62,927 bases of DNA, taken from JAICUY01 sp035708065 (GTDB lineage Bacteria; Chloroflexota; Limnocylindria; QHBO01). Below the pieces are notes generated by a model. It had not been told where the DNA came from and did no database searches. It saw only the letters and a list, made by a program, of their open reading frames with translations. The DNA is taken from NCBI GenBank assembly GCA_035708065.1, contig DASSTC010000084.1:1-62927 (forward strand), written 5' to 3'. The translations under genes and the position numbers were made by a program. Positions 27,125-35,170 of the stretch are shown here, piece by piece (position 1 is the first letter of the stretch; every line of letters begins with the position of its first letter).

Positions 27125-28954
27125 ATGTGCGGAATCGTGGGGTACGTCGGTCCGCGCGACGCCGCGCCGATCCTGCTCGAGGGGCTGCGACGGCTCGAAT
27201 ACCGCGGCTACGACTCGGCCGGCATCGCGCTGCTCACCGAGGGTGGCGACGTCTTCGTCGAGAAGCGCGCCGGCAAGCTGACGAACCTGACCGAGCACCT
27301 CAACGGCGGTGCGCCGGCCGGGCACCCCGGGATCGCGCATACCCGCTGGGCGACCCACGGGCGGCCGAACGACACGAACGCGCACCCGCATACCGATTGC
27401 ACCGGCAAGCTGGCGCTGATCCATAACGGGATCATCGAGAACTACCGGGAGATCGCCGACCGGCTGCGGACCGGGGGGCATCGGTTCGTGAGCGAGACCG
27501 ACACCGAGGTGCTGGCGCACCTCATCGAGGAGAAGTACGACGGCGATCTCGTCGAGGCGGTGCGCCTGGCGCTGCGGGAGGTGCGCGGCGCCTACGCCAT
27601 CGGCGTGATGCACCACGATCACCCCGAGCGGATCGTCGGCGCGCGGATGAACGTGCCGCTGATCGTCGGCCTGGGCGACGGCGAGGCGTTCCTGGCCAGC
27701 GACGTGCCGGCAATCCTCGAGCACACCAAGAACGTCGTCATCCTGCAGGAAGGCGACATCGCCGACGTCACGCCGCAGGGCGTCCGCATCCTCGACTTGG
27801 AGGGCGGCGACGTCACGCGCGACGTGACGAAGATCCGCTGGAACATCGCCGCGGCGGAGAAGGGCGGCTTCCCGCACTTCACCCTGAAGGAGATCTACGA
27901 GCAGCCGCACGCCATCCAGGAGGCGCTGCGCGGCCGCATCGACGAGCTGGGGAACGTCACGCTCAGCGAGCTCGACGCGATCGAGGACAAGCTGCGCCGC
28001 GCCGAACGGGTGTACGTCGTCGGCTGCGGGACGGCGGGGTACGCCGGCCAGGCCGGGGCGTACCTCATCCAGCAATGGTCCGGGCTGCTGGCCGTGCCGC
28101 AGATCGGCAGCGAGATGCGCTACGCGCCGCCGCCGATCGACGACCGGACGCTGGTGATCAGCGTCAGCCAGTCCGGCGAGACCGCCGACACGCTCGCGCC
28201 GCAGAAGCTCGCCGTCGAGCGTGGCGCGACGATCGTGGTGGTCACCAACGTGGTCGGCAGCGCCATCACCCGCGAGGCCGATGCCGTCTGCTACCTGCAG
28301 GCCGGGCCGGAGATCGCCGTCGCCTCGACGAAGGCGTTCGTCACCCAGGTCCTGGTGCTACAGATGATCGCGCTGCATCTGGCCCGGCTGCGCGGCACGC
28401 TCAGCCAGCACCAGCTGCGGATGTACGGCCAGGCGATGCGCGAGCTGCCGGCGGTCGCCGCCCGCGCGCTGAAGAACGCGCCGCAGATCAAGAAGCTGGC
28501 CCAGCGCATGGCCGGCGTCCACGACGTGATGTACATCGGTCGCGGCCTGGGGCACACGGTGGCCATGGAGGGCGCGCTCAAGCTCAAGGAGCTGAGCTAC
28601 GTGCACGCCGAGGGCTATGCCGCCGGCGAGCTGAAGCATGGCCCGATCGCGCTGCTGGACCCCGAGACGCCGCTGGTGGCCATCGCCACGCGCGGCGCGA
28701 CGTACGAGAAGCTGGTCAGCAACGTGGCCGAGGCCCGCGCCCGCTCGGCGCCGGTCGTGGCGGTCGCCAGCGAGGGCGACGAGGAGATCGGCCGCTATGC
28801 CGGCGAGGTGCTGTTCGTGCCCGAGACGCTCGAGGAGCTGATGCCGGCGATCGCCATCCTGCCGCTGCAGCTGCTGGCCTACGAGGTCGCCGTGGCGCGC
28901 GGCACCGACGTCGACCAGCCGCGCAACCTGGCCAAGTCGGTCACCGTCGAGTAG
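27125..28954 (+). CDS. glmS: Glutamine--fructose-6-phosphate aminotransferase (isomerizing)
   Basis: First committed enzyme of amino-sugar synthesis. 609 residues. The N-terminal Ntn glutaminase has catalytic Cys2 exposed after Met removal (MCGIVGYVG). Two SIS isomerase domains follow (GCGTAGYAGQAG, SQSGETADT, then GRGLGHTVAMEGALKLKE), and the C-terminus is KSVTVE. GAGGAGG precedes the ATG. The 30-nt gap after glmM leaves no room for a glmS ribozyme. Confidence 0.97.
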   Translation: MCGIVGYVGPRDAAPILLEGLRRLEYRGYDSAGIALLTEGGDVFVEKRAGKLTNLTEHLNGGAPAGHPGIAHTRWATHGRPNDTNAHPHTDCTGKLALIHNGIIENYREIADRLRTGGHRFVSETDTEVLAHLIEEKYDGDLVEAVRLALREVRGAYAIGVMHHDHPERIVGARMNVPLIVGLGDGEAFLASDVPAILEHTKNVVILQEGDIADVTPQGVRILDLEGGDVTRDVTKIRWNIAAAEKGGFPHFTLKEIYEQPHAIQEALRGRIDELGNVTLSELDAIEDKLRRAERVYVVGCGTAGYAGQAGAYLIQQWSGLLAVPQIGSEMRYAPPPIDDRTLVISVSQSGETADTLAPQKLAVERGATIVVVTNVVGSAITREADAVCYLQAGPEIAVASTKAFVTQVLVLQMIALHLARLRGTLSQHQLRMYGQAMRELPAVAARALKNAPQIKKLAQRMAGVHDVMYIGRGLGHTVAMEGALKLKELSYVHAEGYAAGELKHGPIALLDPETPLVAIATRGATYEKLVSNVAEARARSAPVVAVASEGDEEIGRYAGEVLFVPETLEELMPAIAILPLQLLAYEVAVARGTDVDQPRNLAKSVTVE

Positions 28955-28973
28955 CGCGGCTGGCGCGCCGCCG

Positions 28974-29351
28974 ATGACCCGTCACGAGATCGGGATCGAT
29001 CTCATCGACATCGAGCGCATCCGCGGCGTGCTGGGCCGCTACCCGCAGCGCTTTCGGCTTCGCGTGCTCACCGACCGCGAGAACGGCTACTGCGGCAGGC
29101 GGATCGAGTGCGTGGCGGGCCGCTGGGCCGCCAAGGAGGCGATCAGCAAGGTGCTCGGCCTCGGCGTGCGTGGCGTCGGCTGGCGCGACATCGAGGTCCT
29201 GCCCAATCGGGCCGGCCAGCCGCAGGTGCTGCTCCACGGCCGTGCCGCGGTCCGTGCCGAGACGATGGGTCTTGACGAGGTGAGCGTCTCGATCTCGCAC
29301 GAGCGCACCATGGCGGTCGCGGTGGCGGTCGCCCACCGGGCGCATTCCTAG
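28974..29351 (+). CDS. acpS: Holo-[acyl-carrier-protein] synthase
   Basis: Transfers 4'-phosphopantetheine from CoA to acyl-carrier protein. 125 residues. Magnesium ligands Asp in GIDLIDIERI and Glu in RWAAKEAISKVLG are present, and the C-terminal SISHERTMAVAVAVA strand is typical. Placed before nnrD and alr, a grouping common in Gram-positive and Chloroflexota genomes. Confidence 0.95.
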   Translation: MTRHEIGIDLIDIERIRGVLGRYPQRFRLRVLTDRENGYCGRRIECVAGRWAAKEAISKVLGLGVRGVGWRDIEVLPNRAGQPQVLLHGRAAVRAETMGLDEVSVSISHERTMAVAVAVAHRAHS

Positions 29352-29357
29352 CGACCG

Positions 29358-30248
29358 ATGCAGCTGCAGCCGATCGATCGTGACTGGGTGGCGGCGCGCC
29401 TGCCGGCGCGCTCGGCCCGTGCGCACAAGGGCACGTTCGGTCGGCTGCTGATCCTGGCCGGATCGATCGACTACGCCGGCGCGGCGCTGCTGTGCGGCCT
29501 CGGCGCCGCGCGCACCGGCGCCGGCCTGGTGTGCATCGCCTCGCCGGAGTCGGTGATCCTGCGGCTGATGGGCCTCGTCCCGGAGCTCGTGGCCATGCCG
29601 CTCGCCGAGGAGGCGGCTGGGCTCATCTCGCCGGCCGGCTGGCGGCGCGCCTCGACCGAGTCGACCGCCTACGACGCGCTGGTCGTCGGGCCGGGCCTCG
29701 GTCGCCAGCCCGGGACGCTGCGTCGCACGCGGGGGCTGATCGGCGAGCTGCGGCGCCCCGCGGTGATCGATGCGGACGCGCTCAACGCCCTGGCCCAGTC
29801 CGACCACTGGTGGCGCGATGTGACCGCGCCGCTGGTGCTCACCCCGCACCCGGCCGAGTTCGGCCGGCTGGTGAAGAGCGACCCGCCGCCCGACGACGAC
29901 GAGTTGCGAGCGGAGGCGGCCGGCGCCGCGGCCGAGCGCTGGCAGCAGGTCGTCGTGCTGAAGGGCGCCAACACGGTCGTCGCCGCGCCCGGCGGGACGC
30001 TTCTGCGCTCCGGGGTGGCCACACCGGCCCTTGCCACGGCGGGCAGCGGCGACGTCCTGGCGGGCACGATCGGGGCGTTGCTGGCGGCCGGACTCGCGCC
30101 GCTCGACGCCGCGGCCTGCGGGGTGGCGCTGCATGCCGCCGCCGGGCTGCTGGCCGAGGAGCGCATCGGGCCGGCCGGGGTGATGGCCCACGACGTCGCG
30201 CACCTGCTGCCCGCCGCGGCGCGCTCGTTCGGCGAGCGGCGCGGGTGA
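29358..30248 (+). CDS. nnrD: ADP-dependent NAD(P)H-hydrate dehydratase (CARKD domain only)
   Basis: Repairs damaged NAD(P)HX by dehydration. 296 residues of ribokinase-like CARKD fold: HKGTFGRLLILAGS, VVGPGLG, TPHPAEFGRL, VLKGANTVV and the ATAGSGDVLAG signature. The N-terminal YjeF epimerase domain that is often fused to it is absent, so an epimerase must be encoded elsewhere or be dispensable. Four-nt overlap with alr. Confidence 0.93.
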   Translation: MQLQPIDRDWVAARLPARSARAHKGTFGRLLILAGSIDYAGAALLCGLGAARTGAGLVCIASPESVILRLMGLVPELVAMPLAEEAAGLISPAGWRRASTESTAYDALVVGPGLGRQPGTLRRTRGLIGELRRPAVIDADALNALAQSDHWWRDVTAPLVLTPHPAEFGRLVKSDPPPDDDELRAEAAGAAAERWQQVVVLKGANTVVAAPGGTLLRSGVATPALATAGSGDVLAGTIGALLAAGLAPLDAAACGVALHAAAGLLAEERIGPAGVMAHDVAHLLPAAARSFGERRG

Positions 30249-31372
30249 GCGGCCGCAGCCCGCACCGCGCCTGGATCGAGGTCGACCACGCGGCGCTGAG
30301 GGAGAACCTGGCCGTCGTGCGGCGGCGAGCCGGGCCCGACAAGCAGGTGATCGGGGTCATCAAGGCGAATGCCTACGGCCATGGCGACGTGGCGGTGGCC
30401 GAGACGCTGCTGGCCGCCGGCACCGAGCGGTTGGCCGTGGCGACGGTGAGCGAGGCGACGCGGCTGCGGCGCGCGGGCATCGGCGCGCCGGTCCTGGTGC
30501 TGTGGGGGCTCGGCGAGCCGGAGGCGTCGATCGTGATTGCCGAGGAGCTGGAGGCCACCGTCTATTCGGAGCGCGACGTGGCGCTGCTCGCGCGCGCCGC
30601 GGCCGATGCCGGGAGGCGCGCATCGGTCCACCTCAAGCTTGACTCCGGGCTGGGACGGCAGGGGATCGAGCCGGAGCGCGCCCTCGACCTGGCGCTGCGC
30701 ATCGCGCGGAGCCGGGAGCTGCGTCTGGTCGGGACGTACAGCCACCTGGCCGTGCCCGGCGAGGACGACGCGTACACCGACGTGCAGCTCCTGAAGCTGG
30801 CCCAGCTGCTCGACGGGATGCGCTCGGCGGGCATCGATCCCGGCCTGGTGCACGTCGCGGCCAGTGGCGGGATCCTGGCCGGCGCGGGCACGTTCGCCGA
30901 TGCGGTTCGGCCCGGGCTGCTGCTCTACGGCCTGCTGCCCGACTGGGCGCGCGACCGCGATCCGGGACTGCGCCCGGCATTGAGCCTGAAGGCCTTGCCG
31001 CTGCGGTTGTTCGACCTGCCGGCCCGGGCCGCGCTCGGGTACGGACTGCGCTTCCGGGCCGAGCGAGCGACGCGGATCGCGACGCTGGGCATCGGCTACG
31101 GCGATGGCTGGCCCCGCAGCCATGGAACCAACGGCGGGGCGCTGGTGCGCGGCACGCGAGCGCCGATCGTCGGAGCCGTGAGCATGGACGGGCTGACCGT
31201 CGATATCGGCGAGGTCGATGATGTAACCTACGGCGACGAGTTCGTCCTGATCGGCGAGCAGGCGCCGCTGCGCATCACCGCCGATGAGGTCGCTGCCCAG
31301 CGCCGGACCATCAACTACGAAGTGACGACCGGCCTCCGCGAACGGCTTCCCCGGGTGCATCTGGGGAAGTGA
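30245..31372 (+). CDS. alr: Alanine racemase
   Basis: PLP enzyme making D-alanine for peptidoglycan. 375 residues from GTG 30245. PLP lysine Lys40 in VIKANAYGHG; LDSGLGRQG, the catalytic tyrosine in ALGYGLRF, and GIGYGDGWPR plus SMDGLTVDIG in the C-terminal domain. The GTGA overlap with nnrD indicates one transcript. With GlmS/GlmM/GlmU it argues for a peptidoglycan-containing wall. Confidence 0.96.
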   Translation: MSGRSPHRAWIEVDHAALRENLAVVRRRAGPDKQVIGVIKANAYGHGDVAVAETLLAAGTERLAVATVSEATRLRRAGIGAPVLVLWGLGEPEASIVIAEELEATVYSERDVALLARAAADAGRRASVHLKLDSGLGRQGIEPERALDLALRIARSRELRLVGTYSHLAVPGEDDAYTDVQLLKLAQLLDGMRSAGIDPGLVHVAASGGILAGAGTFADAVRPGLLLYGLLPDWARDRDPGLRPALSLKALPLRLFDLPARAALGYGLRFRAERATRIATLGIGYGDGWPRSHGTNGGALVRGTRAPIVGAVSMDGLTVDIGEVDDVTYGDEFVLIGEQAPLRITADEVAAQRRTINYEVTTGLRERLPRVHLGK

Positions 31373-31917
31373 GTTCACGCGAGCAGCCGATCGTCGAGCG
31401 AGCAGCAATGCCGAATCCGCAGATCGACGTATGGCAGGGGGAGATCGCCGAGCTCGAGGTCGACGCCATCATCGTGCCGGCCAACGAGAGCCTGTTCATG
31501 ACCGGTCGCACGGCCGGCGGCCTGAAGCGGCGCGCCGGGGCCGAGGTCGAGCGCCAGGCGGTGGCGCAGGGGCCGGTCCCCGCCGGATCGGTCGTCGTCA
31601 CCTCGGCCGGCGAGCTGGCGGCTGCCTGGCTGCTGCACACCGTCGCCGTGGGCCATGACCTGCGCGCCGACGCAAAGCAGCTGTCGCGCGCCCTCGAAGC
31701 TGCGCTGGCACGCGCCGAGGAGCTCGGTGCGCGCCGGGTGGCGATGGCGCCGCTCGGCGTCGAACGCGGCGTCTTCACGGCGCCCGACGCCGCGAAGCTG
31801 ACGATCGACGCGCTGATGGCGCATCCGCAGGTTGACGCCGTCATCGCGGTCGCCTCGGCGGAGGATGCGGCCGCCTACGTTGCCGCGCTCGACGCCGCAC
31901 GGGCCGGAGCCCGATGA
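31369..31917 (+). CDS. Macro-domain protein (ADP-ribose-type ligand binding, predicted)
   Basis: 182 residues from GTG 31369, which overlaps the alr stop; ATG 31408 (169 residues) is an alternative start. The pattern VDAIIVPANESLFMTGRTAG followed by LKRRAG matches the macro-domain ligand loop (usually VDAIVNAAN...GGGVDGAIHRAAG). The second conserved region AMAPLGVERGVF corresponds to the phosphate-binding loop. In this family the ligand is ADP-ribose or a derivative. The canonical Asn of NAAN is replaced (VPAN), so binding or hydrolysis is uncertain. First gene of the eight-gene cluster or last of the alr operon; the overlap structure fits both. Confidence 0.75.
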   Translation: MSSREQPIVERAAMPNPQIDVWQGEIAELEVDAIIVPANESLFMTGRTAGGLKRRAGAEVERQAVAQGPVPAGSVVVTSAGELAAAWLLHTVAVGHDLRADAKQLSRALEAALARAEELGARRVAMAPLGVERGVFTAPDAAKLTIDALMAHPQVDAVIAVASAEDAAAYVAALDAARAGAR

Positions 31918-32153
31918 GGCCGGACAGCACCGAGGCATTCGCCGGCGAACTGGAGAGGCGGGGACTGGCGGCGCCGGCACGGCTGCTGCTCGATGCCCAC
32001 CGACCGCTGCGGCCGCTGCTGGCCCACGGCGCGACGTTCCTCGGACCGCTGCTCGCGCCCCTGCTCGGCTCGCGCGTCCGCTCGCTGCAGGCGATCCTCG
32101 ACGAGCCGGCGGCCTACGACACGCTCGTCGAGCGGCTCGAGGACGGCACCTGA
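31914..32153 (+). CDS. Small hypothetical protein
   Basis: 79 residues, not recognised. Helical, Leu/Ala-rich, with a hydrophobic stretch LLAHGATFLGPLLAPLLGS (about residues 34-52) that could be a membrane-associated helix, then LQAILDEPAAYDTLVERLED. It overlaps the upstream macro-domain gene (ATGA) and its last base starts the next gene (TGATG), so it is clearly part of the translated operon although its function is unknown. Confidence 0.65.
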   Translation: MRPDSTEAFAGELERRGLAAPARLLLDAHRPLRPLLAHGATFLGPLLAPLLGSRVRSLQAILDEPAAYDTLVERLEDGT

Positions 32154-32995
32154 TGCCGGACATCGGTGAGCTCATCGGGCGGCTGGTCGGGTTGATCGGC
32201 GAGGTGCTCGGCGCATCGTCACTGCGGCTGGGCATCGGTCCGACCCTGGCCATCGCCGGGATTTTGCTCGTGCTGCTGTCGCTCGTGGCGCGCCCGACAT
32301 CGCGCTGGCTGACCCGTGATCTCGGCCACCTCACCGCGGTGAGCCGCTCGATGGCGCTCGCCGCGGAATCGGGCGCGATCGCGGCCTTCTCGCTCGGGAC
32401 GGCCGGCATCGTTCGCTCGGTGGCGGCCGCGGCGCGGCTCCAGACGCTGGCCGCGCTGCCGATCCTGTCGCACGTCGCCCGGGCAGCGGCGCGCAGCGGC
32501 GTGCCGATCGAGGTCACCGTCAATGATCCCGTGGCGGCGATGCTGGCCGAGTCCACCGTGCTCGAGGCGCACCGGCGCACCGAGACGCTCGAGCGTGCGA
32601 GCCGCGCGCGGACGCTGTACGTGGGCGAGGGACGCGCCACGGCGGCCGCGCATGCGCTGGCCGGCGAGCCGCGGCCGGGCGCCGCGTTCGTGATGGGCGG
32701 CCTGGGCGAGGAGGCGCTGATCCTGCTCGACGGCTTCGCCGCCGGCGCGCGCTCCACGACGTTCGGCACCGCGTCAGCCTCGCAGGCCACCTCGGTGCTG
32801 CTCGACGGCGAGGGGACGCTCATCGGTCCGGAGCTGTACCACGCGCCGAGCGACCTCGTTCGCAGCGGGCACGACCGGATCGCCGTCTTCGCCGGCAACC
32901 GGATCGCATGGGCGTCGCTGGCGGTCCTGGTCGTGGGCTCGCTGCTCGTCGTCTTCGGCGGGGTCGACATCGTCACCTTCCTCGTCGGGCACTGA
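32153..32995 (+). CDS. Membrane protein with TM - soluble domain - TM layout, DUF6754-like
   Basis: 280 residues. A membrane segment at ~28-46 (TLAIAGILLVLLSLVA), a ~200-residue soluble domain, and a C-terminal membrane segment at ~251-278 (LAVLVVGSLLVVFGGVDIV). The soluble part has SGAIAAFSLGTAGI, VPIEVTVNDPVAAML and GAAFVMGGLGEEALILLDG, resembling from memory the DUF6754 membrane proteins of Chloroflexota; this was not verified. Translation is coupled on the 5' side (TGATG) and the next gene starts 3 nt later. No enzymatic motif is visible. Confidence 0.7.
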   Translation: MPDIGELIGRLVGLIGEVLGASSLRLGIGPTLAIAGILLVLLSLVARPTSRWLTRDLGHLTAVSRSMALAAESGAIAAFSLGTAGIVRSVAAAARLQTLAALPILSHVARAAARSGVPIEVTVNDPVAAMLAESTVLEAHRRTETLERASRARTLYVGEGRATAAAHALAGEPRPGAAFVMGGLGEEALILLDGFAAGARSTTFGTASASQATSVLLDGEGTLIGPELYHAPSDLVRSGHDRIAVFAGNRIAWASLAVLVVGSLLVVFGGVDIVTFLVGH

Positions 32996-32998
32996 GCG

Positions 32999-33619
32999 GT
33001 GCGACGCTCGCTGCCAACCGCGCTGGTCGTCGTCGTCGGGCTGCTGCTGTTGCTCGACTTCGTCGTCGTCAACCCGTCGCTCGCGGCGCTCGCCGGGACG
33101 CTGCTCGAGTACATCGTCCTCATCGCGGCCGCCGCGGCGATCACCGGCGCGCTGGCGCTCGGCCTGCGGCAGGTGGGCCTGCTGCGCCACGGCGGCGAGG
33201 CGCGCAGCGGGCCGCTGCTGGTGCTCGGCGGGATGGCCGTGATGCTGATTGCCGGCTTCTACCCCGGTTCGAGCGGCGCGACCGACCCCGCCGTGCGCTG
33301 GCTCGTGGCGGCGCTGCTCATGCCGCTGGTGGCCGCGCTGTTCGGCCTGCTCTTCTTCTTCCTGCTCGGCGCGGCGCAGCGTGGCCTGCGGCTGCGCTCG
33401 CGCGAGACGACGGTGATGCTGCTCGCGGCCTGCGCGGCGCTCGTCCTGCTCCTGCCGCTCGGCGGGATCGTCGGTGCCTGGCTGGCCGGCGCATCGTCCT
33501 GGGCGCTGGCGGTGCCGATCGGCGGCGTGTTCCGCGGCCTGCTGATCGGGATCGCGATCGCCACCGCGATCAGCGCCGCGCGCATCCTGCTGGCCGTCGA
33601 CGGTGCGAGCGATGACTGA
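32999..33619 (+). CDS. Polytopic membrane protein, unknown function
   Basis: 206 residues from GTG 32999. About six membrane segments by eye: LVVVVGLLLLLDFVVV, EYIVLIAAAAAITGAL, LLVLGGMAVMLIAGFY, WLVAALLMPLVAALFGLLFF, TVMLLAACAALVLLL, then a C-terminal pair around FRGLLIGIAIATAIS. No known transporter signature is recognised. The next gene starts 8 nt before its stop, consistent with a membrane complex. Confidence 0.7.
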   Translation: MRRSLPTALVVVVGLLLLLDFVVVNPSLAALAGTLLEYIVLIAAAAAITGALALGLRQVGLLRHGGEARSGPLLVLGGMAVMLIAGFYPGSSGATDPAVRWLVAALLMPLVAALFGLLFFFLLGAAQRGLRLRSRETTVMLLAACAALVLLLPLGGIVGAWLAGASSWALAVPIGGVFRGLLIGIAIATAISAARILLAVDGASDD

Positions 33620-34529
33620 GGCCACGCCCGAGGGCGACCCGCAGATCGAGAGCGAGGTGAAGGAGAGCGAGGCCGGACCGATGCGCCGGCGGGCGCCCGC
33701 CTCGCTCCGCTCGCGCGCGGGGTGGCCGGTACTCGCGCCGTTCGCACTCCTCGCGCTCCTCGCCGTCGCCGTCGTGCTCCCGAACCTCGCACCGCCGCTC
33801 AGCCTGGCGAACCCGGATCGCACGGCTGTCACGGGGTTCCGGGCGGCGCTCGGGACCCTGCCCGACGACCCGTTGGTGCTCGTCGCCTTCGACGCCGACT
33901 TCGGCACGTACCCGGAGATCAGCTATGCCACGCGCTCGGCGCTCGCGGAGCTGGCCGACAGCGGCGCGTCGCTGGCATTCGTCAGCTACTCGCCCGAGGG
34001 CCGGGCGCTCGCCGCCGCCGAGCTCGACCGGCTGCAGCGCAGCGGCGTGCCGGCCGACCGGCTGCTCGACCTCGGCTACCGGTCGGGCGTCGAGGCGGGG
34101 CTGGTGCAGAGCGTCACGTCGATCGTTCCCGAGGCTGCCAGCGGTCCGCTGGCGGGGCGGGTGCGCGCCCAGGGCGGCGGGATCGATGCGTTCGACGCCG
34201 CGCTCATCGTCGGCGGCAGCGACCTCGGACCGCGGATCTGGATCGAGCAGGTTGCCACGCGCATCCCACAGCTGCCGCTGGTCGCCATCGCGCCGACCGT
34301 GCTGCGTCCCGAGCTCGAGCCGTACCTCGCCTCCGGACAGCTCGAAGGACTGCTCGGCACGCTGCGCGACGGCGTCGCGTACGGCGGCGACAACGGGACG
34401 GCTCCGGATCGACCGCCGAGCGCGCTGGCGATGCTGCTTGGCATGCTGGTCGGCATCGGCGTCCTGGTCGAGGCGGCGGGCGGCAGGCTGGCCGCGGCAC
34501 TCAGCTCGTTGCCGGGGCGGCGCCGATGA
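33612..34529 (+). CDS. Membrane-anchored protein with Rossmann-like extracytoplasmic domain, unknown function
   Basis: 305 residues from ATG 33612 (GTG 33603 is possible). Acidic cytoplasmic N-terminus, membrane segment at ~39-58, then a ~200-residue domain with alternating strand/helix pattern (LVLVAFDADFGTY, SLAFVSYSPEG, AALIVGGSDLGPRIW, LVAIAPTVL), and a second membrane segment near residues 270-290 (LAMLLGMLVGIGVLVEAAG). The TM-domain-TM layout repeats that of the gene at 32153. Both ends overlap neighbours. Confidence 0.7.
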   Translation: MTEATPEGDPQIESEVKESEAGPMRRRAPASLRSRAGWPVLAPFALLALLAVAVVLPNLAPPLSLANPDRTAVTGFRAALGTLPDDPLVLVAFDADFGTYPEISYATRSALAELADSGASLAFVSYSPEGRALAAAELDRLQRSGVPADRLLDLGYRSGVEAGLVQSVTSIVPEAASGPLAGRVRAQGGGIDAFDAALIVGGSDLGPRIWIEQVATRIPQLPLVAIAPTVLRPELEPYLASGQLEGLLGTLRDGVAYGGDNGTAPDRPPSALAMLLGMLVGIGVLVEAAGGRLAAALSSLPGRRR

Positions 34530-35170
34530 ACGGGTTCTTCGCCGGGGACCTGGCCGGCATCGCCGGGACGACCGTGGGCGCGCTGGTCACCATCGGCGTC
34601 TGGTCGTACCTTGCCGGGGAGCGGCGCGTCTTCGGCTGGGCACAGCACCTGCTCGCCGGGCTGGCAACGGGCTACCTGGTCCTCATCTCGCTGCGGGAAG
34701 TGCTGATCCCGCGGCTCGTCCAGCCGCTGCTCGCCGACCCGACCGCCAACCTCGTGCTCTGGCCGGCCGTCCTGCTCGTCGCCGCGATGATCGCCGCGCG
34801 CTGGCTGCCGCGCGGGGTCGTCGCCGTGCCCGTCGCGCTCCTCATCGCCGGCACGGCCGCGTTCGCACTTGGCGGCGCGGTCGTCGGAACGCTGCTGCCA
34901 CAGCTGGCCGCCAGCTTGCTGCCGGCCGGCGCGAACCCCGGCGGCCTGATCGATGCGCTGGTCGGCCTGGTCGTGACGGCCCTGGTGGTCGTCGCGTTCC
35001 TGCACGGCACGCGCAGCGGCCGGCTCGGCGCGGCCGCTGCCGGCACGGGACGCTGGCTGCTGGTCGGCGGGCTGGGCGGCTGGCTCGGCTTCCTGCTCGT
35101 GAGCCGCCTGGCGCTGCTCGTCGAGCGCCTGCGCTTCATCCTGGTCGACTGGCTCGGGCTGGGCCGATGA
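34526..35170 (+). CDS. Polytopic membrane protein, unknown function
   Basis: 214 residues, about six membrane segments (GTTVGALVTIGVWSYLA, HLLAGLATGYLVLISL, NLVLWPAVLLVAAMIAA, VPVALLIAGTAAFALGGAV, LIDALVGLVVTALVVVAFL, WLLVGGLGGWLGFLLVSRL). No conserved charged transport motif is recognised. ATGA overlaps on both sides put it between the Rossmann-like membrane protein and the MutL-like ASKHA gene. Confidence 0.7.
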   Translation: MNGFFAGDLAGIAGTTVGALVTIGVWSYLAGERRVFGWAQHLLAGLATGYLVLISLREVLIPRLVQPLLADPTANLVLWPAVLLVAAMIAARWLPRGVVAVPVALLIAGTAAFALGGAVVGTLLPQLAASLLPAGANPGGLIDALVGLVVTALVVVAFLHGTRSGRLGAAAAGTGRWLLVGGLGGWLGFLLVSRLALLVERLRFILVDWLGLGR

